NCBI RefSeq assembly: GCF_017309385.1 | Contig: NZ_JAFJMJ010000001.1 | Span: 2,666,001-2,730,000, forward strand | DNA from: Amycolatopsis sp. 195334CR | GTDB lineage: Bacteria > Actinomycetota > Actinomycetes > Mycobacteriales > Pseudonocardiaceae | DNA length: 64,000 nucleotides | Direction of reading: 5' to 3' | In this document: in pieces, positions 42,432-51,593 of the stretch | How the letters are laid out: every line of letters starts with the position of its first letter | Position numbering within the stretch: the first letter of the stretch is position 1 | The notes under the pieces: model-generated | Database searches by the model: none | What the model saw: only the letters and a program-made list of their open reading frames with translations | What the model was told of the DNA's origin: nothing | Program-made: the position numbers and the translations under genes

Positions 42432-43515
42432 CGGTGTCCGGGTGGTCGGCGAACACGCCGTCCACGCCCGCCTTGAAGAAGGCCTCGAACTCACCGAACG
42501 CGTTGCCCCACGCGGCCGGGTCGGCCGAGGAGCGGAGGTTCAGCGGCAGGAAGTTGTTCTCGTTGCGGAAGGTGTAGGGCACCACCGGCAGCCCGGCCTG
42601 GTGCGCGTTGGACACCAGCGCGGTCGGCGAACCGAGGTTGCCCGCCGCGTCGCGGCCGATCACCTGGTTCTTCTCCGGGCCGAGCGAGTCCGCGTACCCG
42701 GCGATCTCCTTCAGCCCGGCCGGGGTGACCAGGTCGGCGTAGGTGCGCGGGTCGCCGTTCTCGACGAAGTCGGCGGGCGCCCCGGTGGCCGAGGTCAGCT
42801 GCACCAGCCGGACCTTGAGCTGCTTGTTCAGCTCCTTGAGGTTGCCCACCTCGAAGGACTGCACGATCACCGGCGCGCTCTTGCGGTTGAGCCCGTTGCG
42901 CTTGATCAGCTCGACCAGCTTCGGCTCGGTCGGGTTGCCGATCTTGCGGAAGTAGGTGGAGTGCTTGATCTCCGGGTAGGTGCCCAGCTCCCGGCGCAGC
43001 TCGCGGCCGAGCTTCCGGGTCAGGTCCAGCACCTCCTGGTAGGTGGCGATCGGGAACCGGCCGTCGTAGATCTTGTTGTTCGGCCGCAGGTCCGGGATGC
43101 GCTCCTTGGCCCGCAGCATCTTCAGCTCGGCCAGGGTGAAGTCCTCGGTGAACCAGCCGATGTAGCTGGTCCCGTCGATCACCTTGGTGGTCTTGCGGCC
43201 GGCGAACTCGGGGTGGTCGGCGACGTTCGTGGTGCCGCCGATCTCGTTCTCGTGCCGGGCGACCAGCTGCCCGTCCTTGGTCGGCACCAGGTCGACGTCG
43301 ACCCAGTCGACGCCCTGGCGGTAGGCCAGCTCGTAGGAGGCCAGTGTGTGCTCGGGCCGGTAGCCCGGCGCCCCGCGGTGTCCGACGATCACCGGCTCAT
43401 CGTGCCCCCTGCCGTAACCGTCCCGCACCTCGCCCGGCTGGGCCGCGGCCGGGGCCGCCAGGCCGAGCACCGCCAGCCCGCTCAGCGCCAGCACCGCGAG
43501 TCTCTTGCGCACCAT
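42412..43515 (-). CDS. Secreted glycerophosphodiester phosphodiesterase
   Basis: 367 residues. Signal peptide MVRKRLAVLALSGLAVLGLAAPAAA (cleavage about 25). GDPD catalytic elements are VIVGHRGAPGYRPEHTLASYELAY (HRG...PEHT), DWVDVDLVPTKDGQLVARHE and EIKHSTYFRK. The IGWFTEDFTLAELKMLRAKERIP block marks the long GlpQ-type. It releases glycerol-3-phosphate from glycerophosphodiesters outside the cell. A PHO-type regulator site was not found. It overlaps the convergent MFS gene by 20 bases. Confidence 0.92.
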   Translation of the reverse strand: MVRKRLAVLALSGLAVLGLAAPAAAQPGEVRDGYGRGHDEPVIVGHRGAPGYRPEHTLASYELAYRQGVDWVDVDLVPTKDGQLVARHENEIGGTTNVADHPEFAGRKTTKVIDGTSYIGWFTEDFTLAELKMLRAKERIPDLRPNNKIYDGRFPIATYQEVLDLTRKLGRELRRELGTYPEIKHSTYFRKIGNPTEPKLVELIKRNGLNRKSAPVIVQSFEVGNLKELNKQLKVRLVQLTSATGAPADFVENGDPRTYADLVTPAGLKEIAGYADSLGPEKNQVIGRDAAGNLGSPTALVSNAHQAGLPVVPYTFRNENNFLPLNLRSSADPAAWGNAFGEFEAFFKAGVDGVFADHPDTAIEAAG

Positions 43516-43670
43516 CTTCGTCCTCCTCGTGTGTGGGTCGGCGCTACCTTCACCGCCCCGGAAGTCCGGCCGCTTAAATACGGGTTAACGCGATCTGGAT
43601 CAACCCTTCAACTGTGAGCCGGGACACCGTAGCGTGCATTCAGCGTTATGGCGTGCGAGCGGAGTGTGCC

Positions 43671-45692
43671 TTGGCCGAGACAGTGAAGTCACCAGAGGCA
43701 GCGGAAGTGGTCGCTGTACAAGACGAGGAACGGCCCGCCAGGCAGCTTTCCCGGCGGCCGGACCTGCTCGTCGGCGTGGTCTGCTTCGCCGTCTCGCTGT
43801 TGGTGCTCAAGCAGGTGTTCTTCCCGTTCGCCCAGGGCGTCCAGTACTACCTGGTGATCTTCCTCGGCTGCACGCTGCCCGCGGTTTTCCTGTGCTACCG
43901 GCCCAGGTCGCGAAAGGACAGCGCGGCGGCCGACGACCCCGGCGTGCTCGACTGGGTGCTCGCGGTGATCGCCCTGCTCACCGGGCTGTACCCGGTGCTG
44001 CCCTTCCCCGGCGGCGGTTTCGACGAGTTTCTCGACCGCCAGGGCGTGTTGTCCACTGTGGACATCGTAGCCGGGGCGCTACTCCTGGTGCTGGTGCTGG
44101 AGGCGACCAGACGGACCACCGGGCTGGTGCTGCCGCTGGTCTGCGTGGCCTTCCTCGCCTACGCCTACTACGGCGGTTTCCTGCCGCAGAGCTGGGGCAT
44201 CGCGCACGCGGGCATCGACTTCGGCCAGATCGTCAACGCGTTGTACAACGACGCGAGCGGCTTCTACGGCACCCCGCTGGACGTGGCGGCGAGCTACATC
44301 GTGCTGTTCACCATCTACGGCGCGGTGCTCAACGCCTCCGGCGCCGGGCAGTTCTTCGTCGAGTTCAGCTTCGCGTTGTTCAAGCGGTCGCGCACGGCCC
44401 CCGGCCGCACCACCGTCCTTTCCGGATTCCTGCTCGGCACGGTTTCCGGTTCCGGCACGGCCACCGCGGTCAGCCTCGGCTCGATCACCTGGCCGATCCT
44501 GCGCAAAGCCGGGTATCCCAAGGAGAACGCGGGCGGGCTGCTGGCGGCGTCGGGCATCGGCGCGATCCTGTCGCCGCCGACGCTCGGCGCGGCGGCCTTC
44601 ATCATCGCCGAGTACCTGGAGACCGAGTACCTGACCGTGCTGGTCTGGGCGATCGTGCCGACGCTGCTCTACTACCTCGGCATCGTGCTCGCGGTCGAGG
44701 CCGACGCCCGCCGCTTCGGCGCGAAGTCCGTCGAGGTGGCCCACGGCAAGGCCGGCAAACTGCTGCTGCGCGGTGGTTACCACTTCCTGTCGCTGGCCAT
44801 CATCGTGGTGTTCCTGGCACTGGACATCCCGCCGTTCGCCGCGGTCGTCTACGCGACCGGGGTGGCCGCGTTGTTCGCGCTGATCGCCAAGCTCGCCGGT
44901 GCCGGGGAGGAACGCGGTACCGCCCTGAAGGCGTGGGGCAAGGAGATGGTCAGCGCGCTGGCGCTCGGCGTGCGGGGTGCGCTGCCGGTGATCGCGGTCT
45001 GCGCGGCGGCCGGGATCATCACCTCGACCATCACCAAGACCGGGCTCGGCCAGGTGCTCGCCGACGCGCTGGTCCAGGCGGCGCGGGCGATCTCCAGCAA
45101 TCCGACCGCGGTGCTGGTGCTGACCGTGTTCTTCTCGGCGATCGCGGTCGGCGTGCTCGGCCTCGCGGTGCCGGTGACCGCGTCGTTCATCATCGCCTGG
45201 GTGGTGCTCGGCCCGGCGCTGGCCGACGTCGGGGTGGCGGACGCCGAGCGCGCGATGTTCATCTTCTACTACGCCGTGCTGTCCGAGGTGACGCCGCCGA
45301 CGGCACTGGCCGCGGTGGCCTCCGCCGCGATCACCGGTGGCTCGGTGATCGGCACCATGTGGCAGGCGTGGAAGTACACGCTGCCCGCGTTCCTGGTGCC
45401 GATCGCCTTCGTGCTCACCGACAACGGCTCGGCCCTGTTGCTGCAGGCGGATTTCGGCACCGTGCTGTGGGTGGCGGTGGTGTCCGCGCTCGCGGTGGCC
45501 GTGCTCGCCGTGGTCACCGGCGGCTGGGTGGCCGGCCCGGTCCGCTGGCAGGTGCGGGCGCTGTGCGTGCCCGCCGCGGTCTGCCTGCTCTACCTGGAAC
45601 CGATCGCGATCGCCGTGGGCGTCGGGCTCTGCCTGCTGGCCGCGGTGGCGCACCTGATCTGGCGCGAGAAACCCACTCGTGAAGCCGTTTAA
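43671..45692 (+). CDS. TRAP transporter fused 4TM/12TM permease (TAXI type)
   Basis: About 673 residues. The small DctQ-like and large DctM-like membrane subunits are fused, with about 16-18 helices. SGFLLGTVSGSGTATAVSLGSITWPILRKAGYPKENAGGLLAASGIGAILSPP, given here as the core DctM segment, and EVTPPTALAAVASAAITGGSVIG are typical. It imports an organic acid, often a dicarboxylate or amino acid, using the solute-binding protein encoded next. TTG 43671 is preferred because GGAG lies six bases before it; GTG 43614 would add 19 residues with no family similarity. Confidence 0.9.
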   Translation: MAETVKSPEAAEVVAVQDEERPARQLSRRPDLLVGVVCFAVSLLVLKQVFFPFAQGVQYYLVIFLGCTLPAVFLCYRPRSRKDSAAADDPGVLDWVLAVIALLTGLYPVLPFPGGGFDEFLDRQGVLSTVDIVAGALLLVLVLEATRRTTGLVLPLVCVAFLAYAYYGGFLPQSWGIAHAGIDFGQIVNALYNDASGFYGTPLDVAASYIVLFTIYGAVLNASGAGQFFVEFSFALFKRSRTAPGRTTVLSGFLLGTVSGSGTATAVSLGSITWPILRKAGYPKENAGGLLAASGIGAILSPPTLGAAAFIIAEYLETEYLTVLVWAIVPTLLYYLGIVLAVEADARRFGAKSVEVAHGKAGKLLLRGGYHFLSLAIIVVFLALDIPPFAAVVYATGVAALFALIAKLAGAGEERGTALKAWGKEMVSALALGVRGALPVIAVCAAAGIITSTITKTGLGQVLADALVQAARAISSNPTAVLVLTVFFSAIAVGVLGLAVPVTASFIIAWVVLGPALADVGVADAERAMFIFYYAVLSEVTPPTALAAVASAAITGGSVIGTMWQAWKYTLPAFLVPIAFVLTDNGSALLLQADFGTVLWVAVVSALAVAVLAVVTGGWVAGPVRWQVRALCVPAAVCLLYLEPIAIAVGVGLCLLAAVAHLIWREKPTREAV

Positions 45693-45702
45693 GGAGAGAG
45701 TC

Positions 45703-46689
45703 ATGCGTTCGAAGCTTTGGCTGGCAGGCGCGCTCGCCGTGGTGCTCGCGGCGTCCGGGTGCGGTGGCAAGCAGACCGCGGAACCCGCGCAGGGGCAGGG
45801 CGGCCAGGTCGCGTGCGAGGCCGCGGACGGCCGGATCACCATCGCCACCGGCAACGTCGGCGGGGTCTACTACGTGATGGGCGGCGGCATCGCGCAGCTG
45901 CTCAGCAACAACACCAAGCTCAAGGCGACCGCCGCGGAGACCGGCGCCTCGGTGCAGAACATCCAGCAGCTCACCGGCCGCGAGTACGACGTGGCCTTCA
46001 CCCTGGCCGACACCGCCGCCGACGCGGTCAACGGCAAGGGCGCCTTCGACGGCAAACCGCAGAAGATCCAGGCGCTGTCCCGGATCTACCCGAACTCCAC
46101 GCAGGTGGTGGTCCGCGCGGACGCGGGCATCAACTCGGTGGAGGACATGCGCGGCAAGCGGATCTCCACCGGCTCGCCGAAGTCGGGCACCGAGGTGATC
46201 GCGAACCGGCTGCTCACCGCGGCCGGGCTGAACCCCGACGCGGACATCCAGGCGCAGCGGCTGGCGCTGGGCAAGTCGGTGGAGGGCATGAAGGGCGGCA
46301 CGATCGACGGGCTGGTGTGGTCCGGCGGCCTGCCCACCCCGGAGATCACCGACCTGACCACCTCGATGGGCACCGGGGTGAAGTTCATCGACATCACCCC
46401 GCTGCTGCCGAAGCTGCAGCAGATCAACCCGGTCTACGAGGCGGGCTCGATCCCGGCGGCCACCTACAAGCTGCCCGCCGACGTGCCAACCATCGTGGTG
46501 CCGAACCTGCTGGTGGTCCGCGACGACTTCCCGACCGGGGACGCCTGCGCGCTGACCAAGCTGATCTTCGACCGGAAGGCGGAGCTGGAGCAGGTCCACC
46601 CGGCGGCGAAGCAGATCGTCAAGGAGCACGCGAGCCACACCGACCCGGTCCCCCTGCACGCGGGCGCCAAGCAGGCCCTGGGTAGCTGA
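45703..46689 (+). CDS. TAXI-family TRAP solute-binding lipoprotein
   Basis: 328 residues. Lipoprotein signal MRSKLWLAGALAVVLAASGCGG with Cys20. Body begins ITIATGNVGGVYYVMGGGIAQLLSNN, the TAXI signature (ATGxxGGxYYxxG), then ETGASVQNIQQL and MRGKRISTGSPKSGTEVIANRLLTAAGL. It delivers the ligand to the fused permease encoded 10 bases upstream. ATG 45703 has AAGGAG in front. A family B hairpin starts eight bases after the stop, before purD. Confidence 0.92.
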   Translation: MRSKLWLAGALAVVLAASGCGGKQTAEPAQGQGGQVACEAADGRITIATGNVGGVYYVMGGGIAQLLSNNTKLKATAAETGASVQNIQQLTGREYDVAFTLADTAADAVNGKGAFDGKPQKIQALSRIYPNSTQVVVRADAGINSVEDMRGKRISTGSPKSGTEVIANRLLTAAGLNPDADIQAQRLALGKSVEGMKGGTIDGLVWSGGLPTPEITDLTTSMGTGVKFIDITPLLPKLQQINPVYEAGSIPAATYKLPADVPTIVVPNLLVVRDDFPTGDACALTKLIFDRKAELEQVHPAAKQIVKEHASHTDPVPLHAGAKQALGS

Positions 46690-46696
46690 CCCCAAT

Positions 46697-46749
46697 GCTA
46701 TGAGTGGGGCATTACTTGCGTTGATTGCAAGTAATGCCCCATTCATAGC
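46697..46749. terminator. Long hairpin, family B copy 2, inverted orientation
   Basis: 23-base arms at 46697-46719 and 46727-46749 with one G-U pair, loop GTTGATT. The whole element is the reverse complement of the copy at 35411 with a single base change. It lies between the TAXI gene and purD, both +. Confidence 0.85.
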
Positions 46750-46794
46750 AATCCCGGCGGGCGGTCGGGTGCGGGTCACGGCTACCCTGGCCCC

Positions 46795-48057
46795 GTGCGT
46801 GTCCTGGTAATCGGGTCCGGTGCCCGTGAGCATGCCCTTGTCCTGGCTCTGTCGCACGATCCGGCGGTGACCGCGATCGGGTGCGCCCCGGGCAACGCGG
46901 GCATCGCCGCGCTGGCCGAGCCGCTCGCCGTCGACGTCTCCGACGCGGCCGCGGTCGCCGAGCTGGCCACCCGCTGGAAGACCGACCTGGTGGTGATCGG
47001 CCCCGAGGTCCCGCTGGTGGCCGGGGCCGCCGACGCGGTCCGCAAGGCGGGCATCCCGTGCTTCGGTCCGTCCGCCGCCGCCGCGCGGATCGAGGGCTCG
47101 AAGGCCTTCGCCAAGGACGTGATGAACACCGCGGGCGTGCCGACCGCGCACAGCGAGATCGTGGACAACCCCGCGCACCTCGACGCCGCGCTCGGCCGCT
47201 TCGGCCCGACCTGGGTGGTCAAGGACGACGGCCTCGCGGCGGGCAAGGGCGTGGTGGTCACCAGCGACCGCGACCGGGCCCGCGCCCACGCGATGACCCT
47301 GCTCGACGGCGGTCACCCGGTGCTGCTGGAGTCGTTCCTCGACGGGCCGGAGCTGTCGCTGTTCTGCCTGGTCGACGGTCGCACGGTGGTCCCGCTGCTG
47401 CCCGCGCAGGACTTCAAGCGCGTCGGTGACGGCGACGCCGGGCCCAACACCGGTGGCATGGGCGCCTACGCGCCGCTGCCGTGGGCACCCGCCGGGCTGG
47501 TCGACGAGATCGTCCGGGTCGCGGTGCAGCCGGTGGTCGACGAGCTGGCCAACCGGGACACCCCGTTCACCGGCCTGCTCTACGCCGGGCTCGCGTTGAC
47601 CTCCGACGGTCCGCAGGTGATCGAGTTCAACTGCCGCTTCGGCGACCCGGAGACCCAGGCGGTGCTGGCCCTGCTGCACACGCCGCTGGCCGGGCTGCTG
47701 CACGCGGTGGCCACCGGCGAGCTGGCCGAGCACCCGCCGCTGGACTGGGAAGAGGGCGCCGCGGTCACCGTGGTGATCGCCGCCGACGGTTATCCGGGGG
47801 TCCCGCGCTCGGGTGACGTGATCACCGGCGCCGAGGCCGACGGCGTGCTGCACGGCGGCACCCGCCGCCGCGACGACGGCGCTGTGGTCGCGCACGGCGG
47901 CCGCGTGCTGTCGGTGGTCGGGGTCGGCGCCGATCTCGCCGCCGCGCGCCAGGAGGTCTACGCCAAGGTGGAGAAGGTGCACCTGCCCGGTTCGCACCAC
48001 CGCACCGACATCGCCCTGCGCGCCGTCCACGGGGAGATCGCGGTTCCCGCGAATTGA
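46795..48057 (+). CDS. purD: Phosphoribosylamine-glycine ligase PurD
   Basis: ATP-dependent synthesis of GAR in purine biosynthesis. 420 residues, ATP-grasp. [15 protein letters not shown] at the N-terminus, [38 protein letters not shown] (ATP-grasp P-loop), [27 protein letters not shown], given here as the signature block, and [15 protein letters not shown] for metal binding. Ends normally. GTG 46795 start. The following 98 bases hold a short GAACC/GGTTC inverted repeat and the promoter region of the PE-like gene. Confidence 0.96.
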   Translation: MRVLVIGSGAREHALVLALSHDPAVTAIGCAPGNAGIAALAEPLAVDVSDAAAVAELATRWKTDLVVIGPEVPLVAGAADAVRKAGIPCFGPSAAAARIEGSKAFAKDVMNTAGVPTAHSEIVDNPAHLDAALGRFGPTWVVKDDGLAAGKGVVVTSDRDRARAHAMTLLDGGHPVLLESFLDGPELSLFCLVDGRTVVPLLPAQDFKRVGDGDAGPNTGGMGAYAPLPWAPAGLVDEIVRVAVQPVVDELANRDTPFTGLLYAGLALTSDGPQVIEFNCRFGDPETQAVLALLHTPLAGLLHAVATGELAEHPPLDWEEGAAVTVVIAADGYPGVPRSGDVITGAEADGVLHGGTRRRDDGAVVAHGGRVLSVVGVGADLAAARQEVYAKVEKVHLPGSHHRTDIALRAVHGEIAVPAN

Positions 48058-48155
48058 GCGGAACCATAACGCTGGTTCTCCCGTCCAAGAGCAGTCCGCC
48101 GTTGTCCGCGCGTTGGTAGCCTGCCAGCACAGGCAACCGTAGGTGGGGTGCGCAG

Positions 48156-48572
48156 ATGTCAGAGAACGAGCCGTCGGTGACCGGTGCGGTCTACCGCCAG
48201 ACCTCGTCGGGGTTGCCCACGGCCGTGCCGTCGGTGCCCGGGGTCAAGGACCTCCAGGTCCAGCCCGACCAGGTCGACGCGGTGGCCAAGATCATCCACG
48301 ACCAGGCCGAGCAGCTCGAGCAGCGGCTCGCGCAGCGCCTCGGCCAGCTGTGGATCGATCCGCCGTCCGAGGACATCGTGAGCAAGCACGCCGTCGAGGC
48401 CTGGAACGAGGTCGTGGTGGCCGGTGAGGGCTCGTACGAGAAGCAGGTCCGCTCCTACGTCGAGGGCCTGCGCACGCTGGCCGACCAGTTGCGCACCGCC
48501 TCGCAGACGTACCAGGTCAACGAGGACGCGACCGTGGGCGCCCTCGAGGACCGGCGTGTCCACCCGGCTTAA
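48156..48572 (+). CDS. PE-like ESX substrate with YxxxE export motif
   Basis: 138 residues, mostly two long helices (DQVDAVAKIIHDQAEQLEQRLAQRLGQLW, then HAVEAWNEVVVAGEGSYEKQVRSYVEGLRTLADQLRTASQTY). The C-terminal YQVNE (119-123) fits the YxxxD/E type VII secretion signal. It is the first gene of a four-gene set with DUF3558 lipoprotein, PPE-like and EspG, which is the usual PE/PPE/EspG arrangement. It would pair with the PPE-like protein at 49147. Not a canonical PE domain by motif, so the label is by position and structure. Confidence 0.72.
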   Translation: MSENEPSVTGAVYRQTSSGLPTAVPSVPGVKDLQVQPDQVDAVAKIIHDQAEQLEQRLAQRLGQLWIDPPSEDIVSKHAVEAWNEVVVAGEGSYEKQVRSYVEGLRTLADQLRTASQTYQVNEDATVGALEDRRVHPA

Positions 48573-49137
48573 GCCCTTCGTCTGCCTGGCCGCCGGGCTG
48601 GCCACGGTGGCGTGCGGGTCCGAGCAGGCCCCGGCCCCGGCGCCGACCACCGAGGCCGCGCCGGCGCTGGTCGCGCGCCCGGCCGAGCTGCGCCTGGACG
48701 GGGTCGACCCGTGCACGCTGTTCACCGAACCGCAGCTCGACGAGCTGAAGATCACCGAGCAGCCCGAGCCGCTGCCCGTGGACAACCAGCGCGAAGGCCC
48801 GACCTGCTCGCTGCCGGTCGCGAAGGGCGAACCGCACTACACCTACTACGTGGAAGCGATCACCGGCGCCGATCTCGCCGCCTGGCTGACCGGTGACCGC
48901 CACAAGAGCAGCAAGAACACCGAACCGGGCCAGGTGGAGCGCTTCCCGGCGCTGACCCACTACGGCCGCGGTGGTGCACCCAGCGACTGCGAGACGCTGG
49001 TCGGCGTGGCCGAAGGCCAGACCCTGCGGGTGCAGCTCTACCCGGTCACCAGGGGCGCGTTCGACCAGCGGCAACTGTGCGAGCTGTCGGCGGGCGCGGC
49101 GGCGCTGGCGGTACGGACCTTGGGATCCAGGGGTTAG
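48556..49137 (+). CDS. DUF3558 domain lipoprotein
   Basis: 193 residues. Lipoprotein signal VSTRLKPFVCLAAGLATVACGS (Cys near 20), Pro/Ala spacer, then the DUF3558 core beginning LDGVDPCTLFTEPQLDEL, with paired Cys in DPC and PTCSLPV. GTG 48556 follows GAGGA and overlaps the preceding gene by 17 bases in another frame, showing translational coupling. DUF3558 proteins are surface lipoproteins of actinobacteria with unknown function. The same fold type appears in the outer domains of the kinases at 52257 and 54087. Confidence 0.85.
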   Translation: MSTRLKPFVCLAAGLATVACGSEQAPAPAPTTEAAPALVARPAELRLDGVDPCTLFTEPQLDELKITEQPEPLPVDNQREGPTCSLPVAKGEPHYTYYVEAITGADLAAWLTGDRHKSSKNTEPGQVERFPALTHYGRGGAPSDCETLVGVAEGQTLRVQLYPVTRGAFDQRQLCELSAGAAALAVRTLGSRG

Positions 49138-49146
49138 GGGAGAGAC

Positions 49147-50805
49147 GTGGACATTTCGGCGATGGTGGAGCGGATCCGCGGCCACCGGTTCGACGGGTAC
49201 AGCCCCAACGGGATCGCGGACGAGATCGACAAGTTCCGCTCCGGCGGCGGGGTCGGTGGCATCGGCGAGGCCGTCGACGCGATGAAGGCGGTGGCGGCCG
49301 AACTGGCCAACACCGACAAGACCCTGCGCGAGGAGCTGTCGAAGCTCGGCGTGGCGTGGACCAGCGGAGCGGGTGGCCGGGCCAGCGCGGTGCTGGTCGA
49401 GCAGGCCGGGTTCTCCGCCGACGCGGGCGACAAGGTCACGCAGTCCGCGGAACTGATCTTCGCCCAGGGCGAGGCGTTCACCCGGACCCTGCACAAGCTG
49501 CCGGAGTCGAGCGCGATCCGCGCCGGTTCGGGCGGGTACTCGCTCGGCGACGGGCTGATGAGCCTGATCGGCTACGAGACCGACCACGCGAAGGCGGTCA
49601 AGGAGTCCCGCGAGGCGAAGGACCAGGCCGTCGGCGTGCTGAACGACTACGCCAAGGCCAGCGGTGACAACCTCTCCTGGACCGAGGCGCTGAACGCACC
49701 CGAGGCGCTCAACCTGGCCGGTGCGCCGGGTGGGCCCAGCCCGCTCGACATCGGCACGCAGGCCGCCAACGTGCACGCCGGCGGCTCGCCGATCGACGAC
49801 TGCCCGCCGACCAGCGGGGGCAAGGGCTCGATGCCGACCACGAAGTCCGGCGCGGCGTTCGACCCGCCGACCCCGCCGATGGGCCTGCCCGCGCAGCCAC
49901 AAGGTGCCAGCCGTCCCGGAGTGTCCATTCCGGACTCCTCCACCGCGCCGAGCTCGGCCACCCCGCCGTCGTCCGCCCCGCCGGTGGTCGCGCCGGGGCC
50001 GGTGGTGCCGGGCGGCCGGGTGCCGCAGCACACCCAGCCGAACCAGCCCGGCCAGCCGGGTCCGGGTCAACCGGGTCAGCCGGGGCCGGGTCAGCCCGGG
50101 GTGCCGAACACGCCCGGCGTGATCGGCCAGAACCCGCCGACCGGTCAGGGCAGCGCCAAGCCGTTCCCGAACAACTTCGGCACGCCGGTGACCCCGGGCG
50201 CACCCGGCACCACGGGCGTGCCCGGCCAGTCCGGTGGGATCGCGGGCAAGCTGAGCGGGCTCACCGGCGGAGGTGGCCCCGGTGCGGACAACCTGGTCGG
50301 TGGCAAGGGCGGCCCGCCGGGTGGCGGTGGCGGTGCCGACGGCCCGCTCGGCAAGGGCAAGATCTTCGGCTCCGGTCCGCAGGGACCCGGCCCGGTGCCC
50401 GCGGCCGGTGGTTTCACCGCGGTGCCGAAGCCGGGCGGGGTCGGCGACTTCGCCTCCGGCGCGGCGGCCCTCGGTGCCGGTGCGGTCGGCGGCGCGATGG
50501 CCGGTGAGGGCGACCGGCGCGGGCGCGGAGTCGGCCGGAGCGGCTCCCCCGGTTCGTTCCCGCGGACCGGCCAGGTGCCGATGGGCGACCTGCCCGAGGA
50601 GGAGCAGCGCGCGCTGCGCCGGTCCGGCCAGGGCCCCGAGACCGAGAAGCGCCGCGGGTTCCTGGAGCAGGCGGCCACCCAGGACGGCGAGAACGACGCC
50701 GAGCACGTGCGCAAGTTCGGCATCGACGACAAGGACCTGTTCACCGACCAGCGGATGGTGGCGCCCGACGTGATCGGCCGCGACGATGCCGGGGACGCAC
50801 GCTGA
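49147..50805 (+). CDS. PPE-like ESX substrate with Pro/Gly-rich tail
   Basis: 552 residues. The first 200 form a helical domain with LGVAWTSGAGGRASAVLVEQAGFSADAGDKV, a WxxG-type turn as in WXG100/PPE proteins. From about 245 to 430 it is low-complexity (Pro, Gly, Gln, Ser, Thr) including a PGQPG repeat. The C-terminal 90 residues are charged (MGDLPEEEQRALRRSGQGPETEKRRGFLEQA). It is paired by gene order with the PE-like protein and EspG. No membrane helix. It is probably exported by an ESX system encoded elsewhere. Confidence 0.75.
   Translation: MDISAMVERIRGHRFDGYSPNGIADEIDKFRSGGGVGGIGEAVDAMKAVAAELANTDKTLREELSKLGVAWTSGAGGRASAVLVEQAGFSADAGDKVTQSAELIFAQGEAFTRTLHKLPESSAIRAGSGGYSLGDGLMSLIGYETDHAKAVKESREAKDQAVGVLNDYAKASGDNLSWTEALNAPEALNLAGAPGGPSPLDIGTQAANVHAGGSPIDDCPPTSGGKGSMPTTKSGAAFDPPTPPMGLPAQPQGASRPGVSIPDSSTAPSSATPPSSAPPVVAPGPVVPGGRVPQHTQPNQPGQPGPGQPGQPGPGQPGVPNTPGVIGQNPPTGQGSAKPFPNNFGTPVTPGAPGTTGVPGQSGGIAGKLSGLTGGGGPGADNLVGGKGGPPGGGGGADGPLGKGKIFGSGPQGPGPVPAAGGFTAVPKPGGVGDFASGAAALGAGAVGGAMAGEGDRRGRGVGRSGSPGSFPRTGQVPMGDLPEEEQRALRRSGQGPETEKRRGFLEQAATQDGENDAEHVRKFGIDDKDLFTDQRMVAPDVIGRDDAGDAR
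50038..50103 (+). repeat. PGQPG-type codon repeat in the PPE-like gene
   Basis: A short tandem pattern in which CCGGGTCAGCC-type units encode NQPGQPGPGQPGQPGPGQPG. Copies differ by single bases. Typical of length-variable linkers. Confidence 0.7.
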
Positions 50806-50819
50806 GGAGTAACAAGGAC

Positions 50820-51593
50820 GTGGGTTCGCCCAACGGCAGCCTGGTGCTGTCCGCGCTGGAATTCGACGTGCTCTGGGAAGCCCAAGGCCTGCCCGAGCGG
50901 CACGTTGCGCTCGACGTCCCGACGCCGGGCCACACCCACGCCGAACGAGCGGCGCTGATCGAGCGGGCGTGGCGCACGCTCGCCGACAAGCGCCTGGCCA
51001 GAGGCCGCCGTGCCGACGGTGACGTGCTCGACATGCTGAACCTGCTCGCCCACCCGAAGCTCAGCATCGACGTCTGGGTGTGGGCGGAACGGGAGATCCA
51101 CGGGCTCGCGGCGAGCGTGGGCAGCGACGCGCTGCTCGGCGTGGTCGACGGAGACGAGGTGTGGCTCATCCCGACCAGGGACAGCTCGCTCGCCGAGGCC
51201 GCGGTGTCGGTTACCGGCGAGCTGTCCCCCGGCGTGGGCCGGTCGGTCAGCCTGCCGCACGACGTGCTCGTCGAAGCCGACGCCGACGCCCGCGGGGACG
51301 CGAAAGCGCTGGTCACCGCGCTGGAGGACCGCGGGGTCCCGTTGTGGCAGTGCCAGGAGCTGGCCGGGATGCTGCTCGGCACGCTCGCGCGCGGCCAGTT
51401 CGGGGTGGAGCGGCAGGGCCGGGACGGGACGATGCGCCGGGCGCCGAGGGTGGTCGCCTTCCACGACACCGACGCCGGTCGTTACCTGTTCCAGCTGGCC
51501 CGCAACACGGACAACCGGAACTGGGCGACCATCGCCCCCGCCGACAACACCCTGCTGGCCCAGCGGGTTTACGAACTCATGGAAGAGGTCTAA
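50820..51593 (+). CDS. EspG-family ESX secretion chaperone
   Basis: 257 residues. EspG fold with SLVLSALEFDVLWEAQGLPERHVALDV at the N-terminus, then ERAWRTLADKRLARGRRADGDVLDMLNLLAHP and RAPRVVAFHDTDAGRYLFQLARN. EspG proteins bind the tip of PPE partners and guide them to the ESX machine. The last of four co-directional genes, 15 bases after the PPE-like gene, with GAGGAG upstream. GTG 50820. It overlaps the convergent isomerase gene by four bases. Confidence 0.88.
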   Translation: MGSPNGSLVLSALEFDVLWEAQGLPERHVALDVPTPGHTHAERAALIERAWRTLADKRLARGRRADGDVLDMLNLLAHPKLSIDVWVWAEREIHGLAASVGSDALLGVVDGDEVWLIPTRDSSLAEAAVSVTGELSPGVGRSVSLPHDVLVEADADARGDAKALVTALEDRGVPLWQCQELAGMLLGTLARGQFGVERQGRDGTMRRAPRVVAFHDTDAGRYLFQLARNTDNRNWATIAPADNTLLAQRVYELMEEV

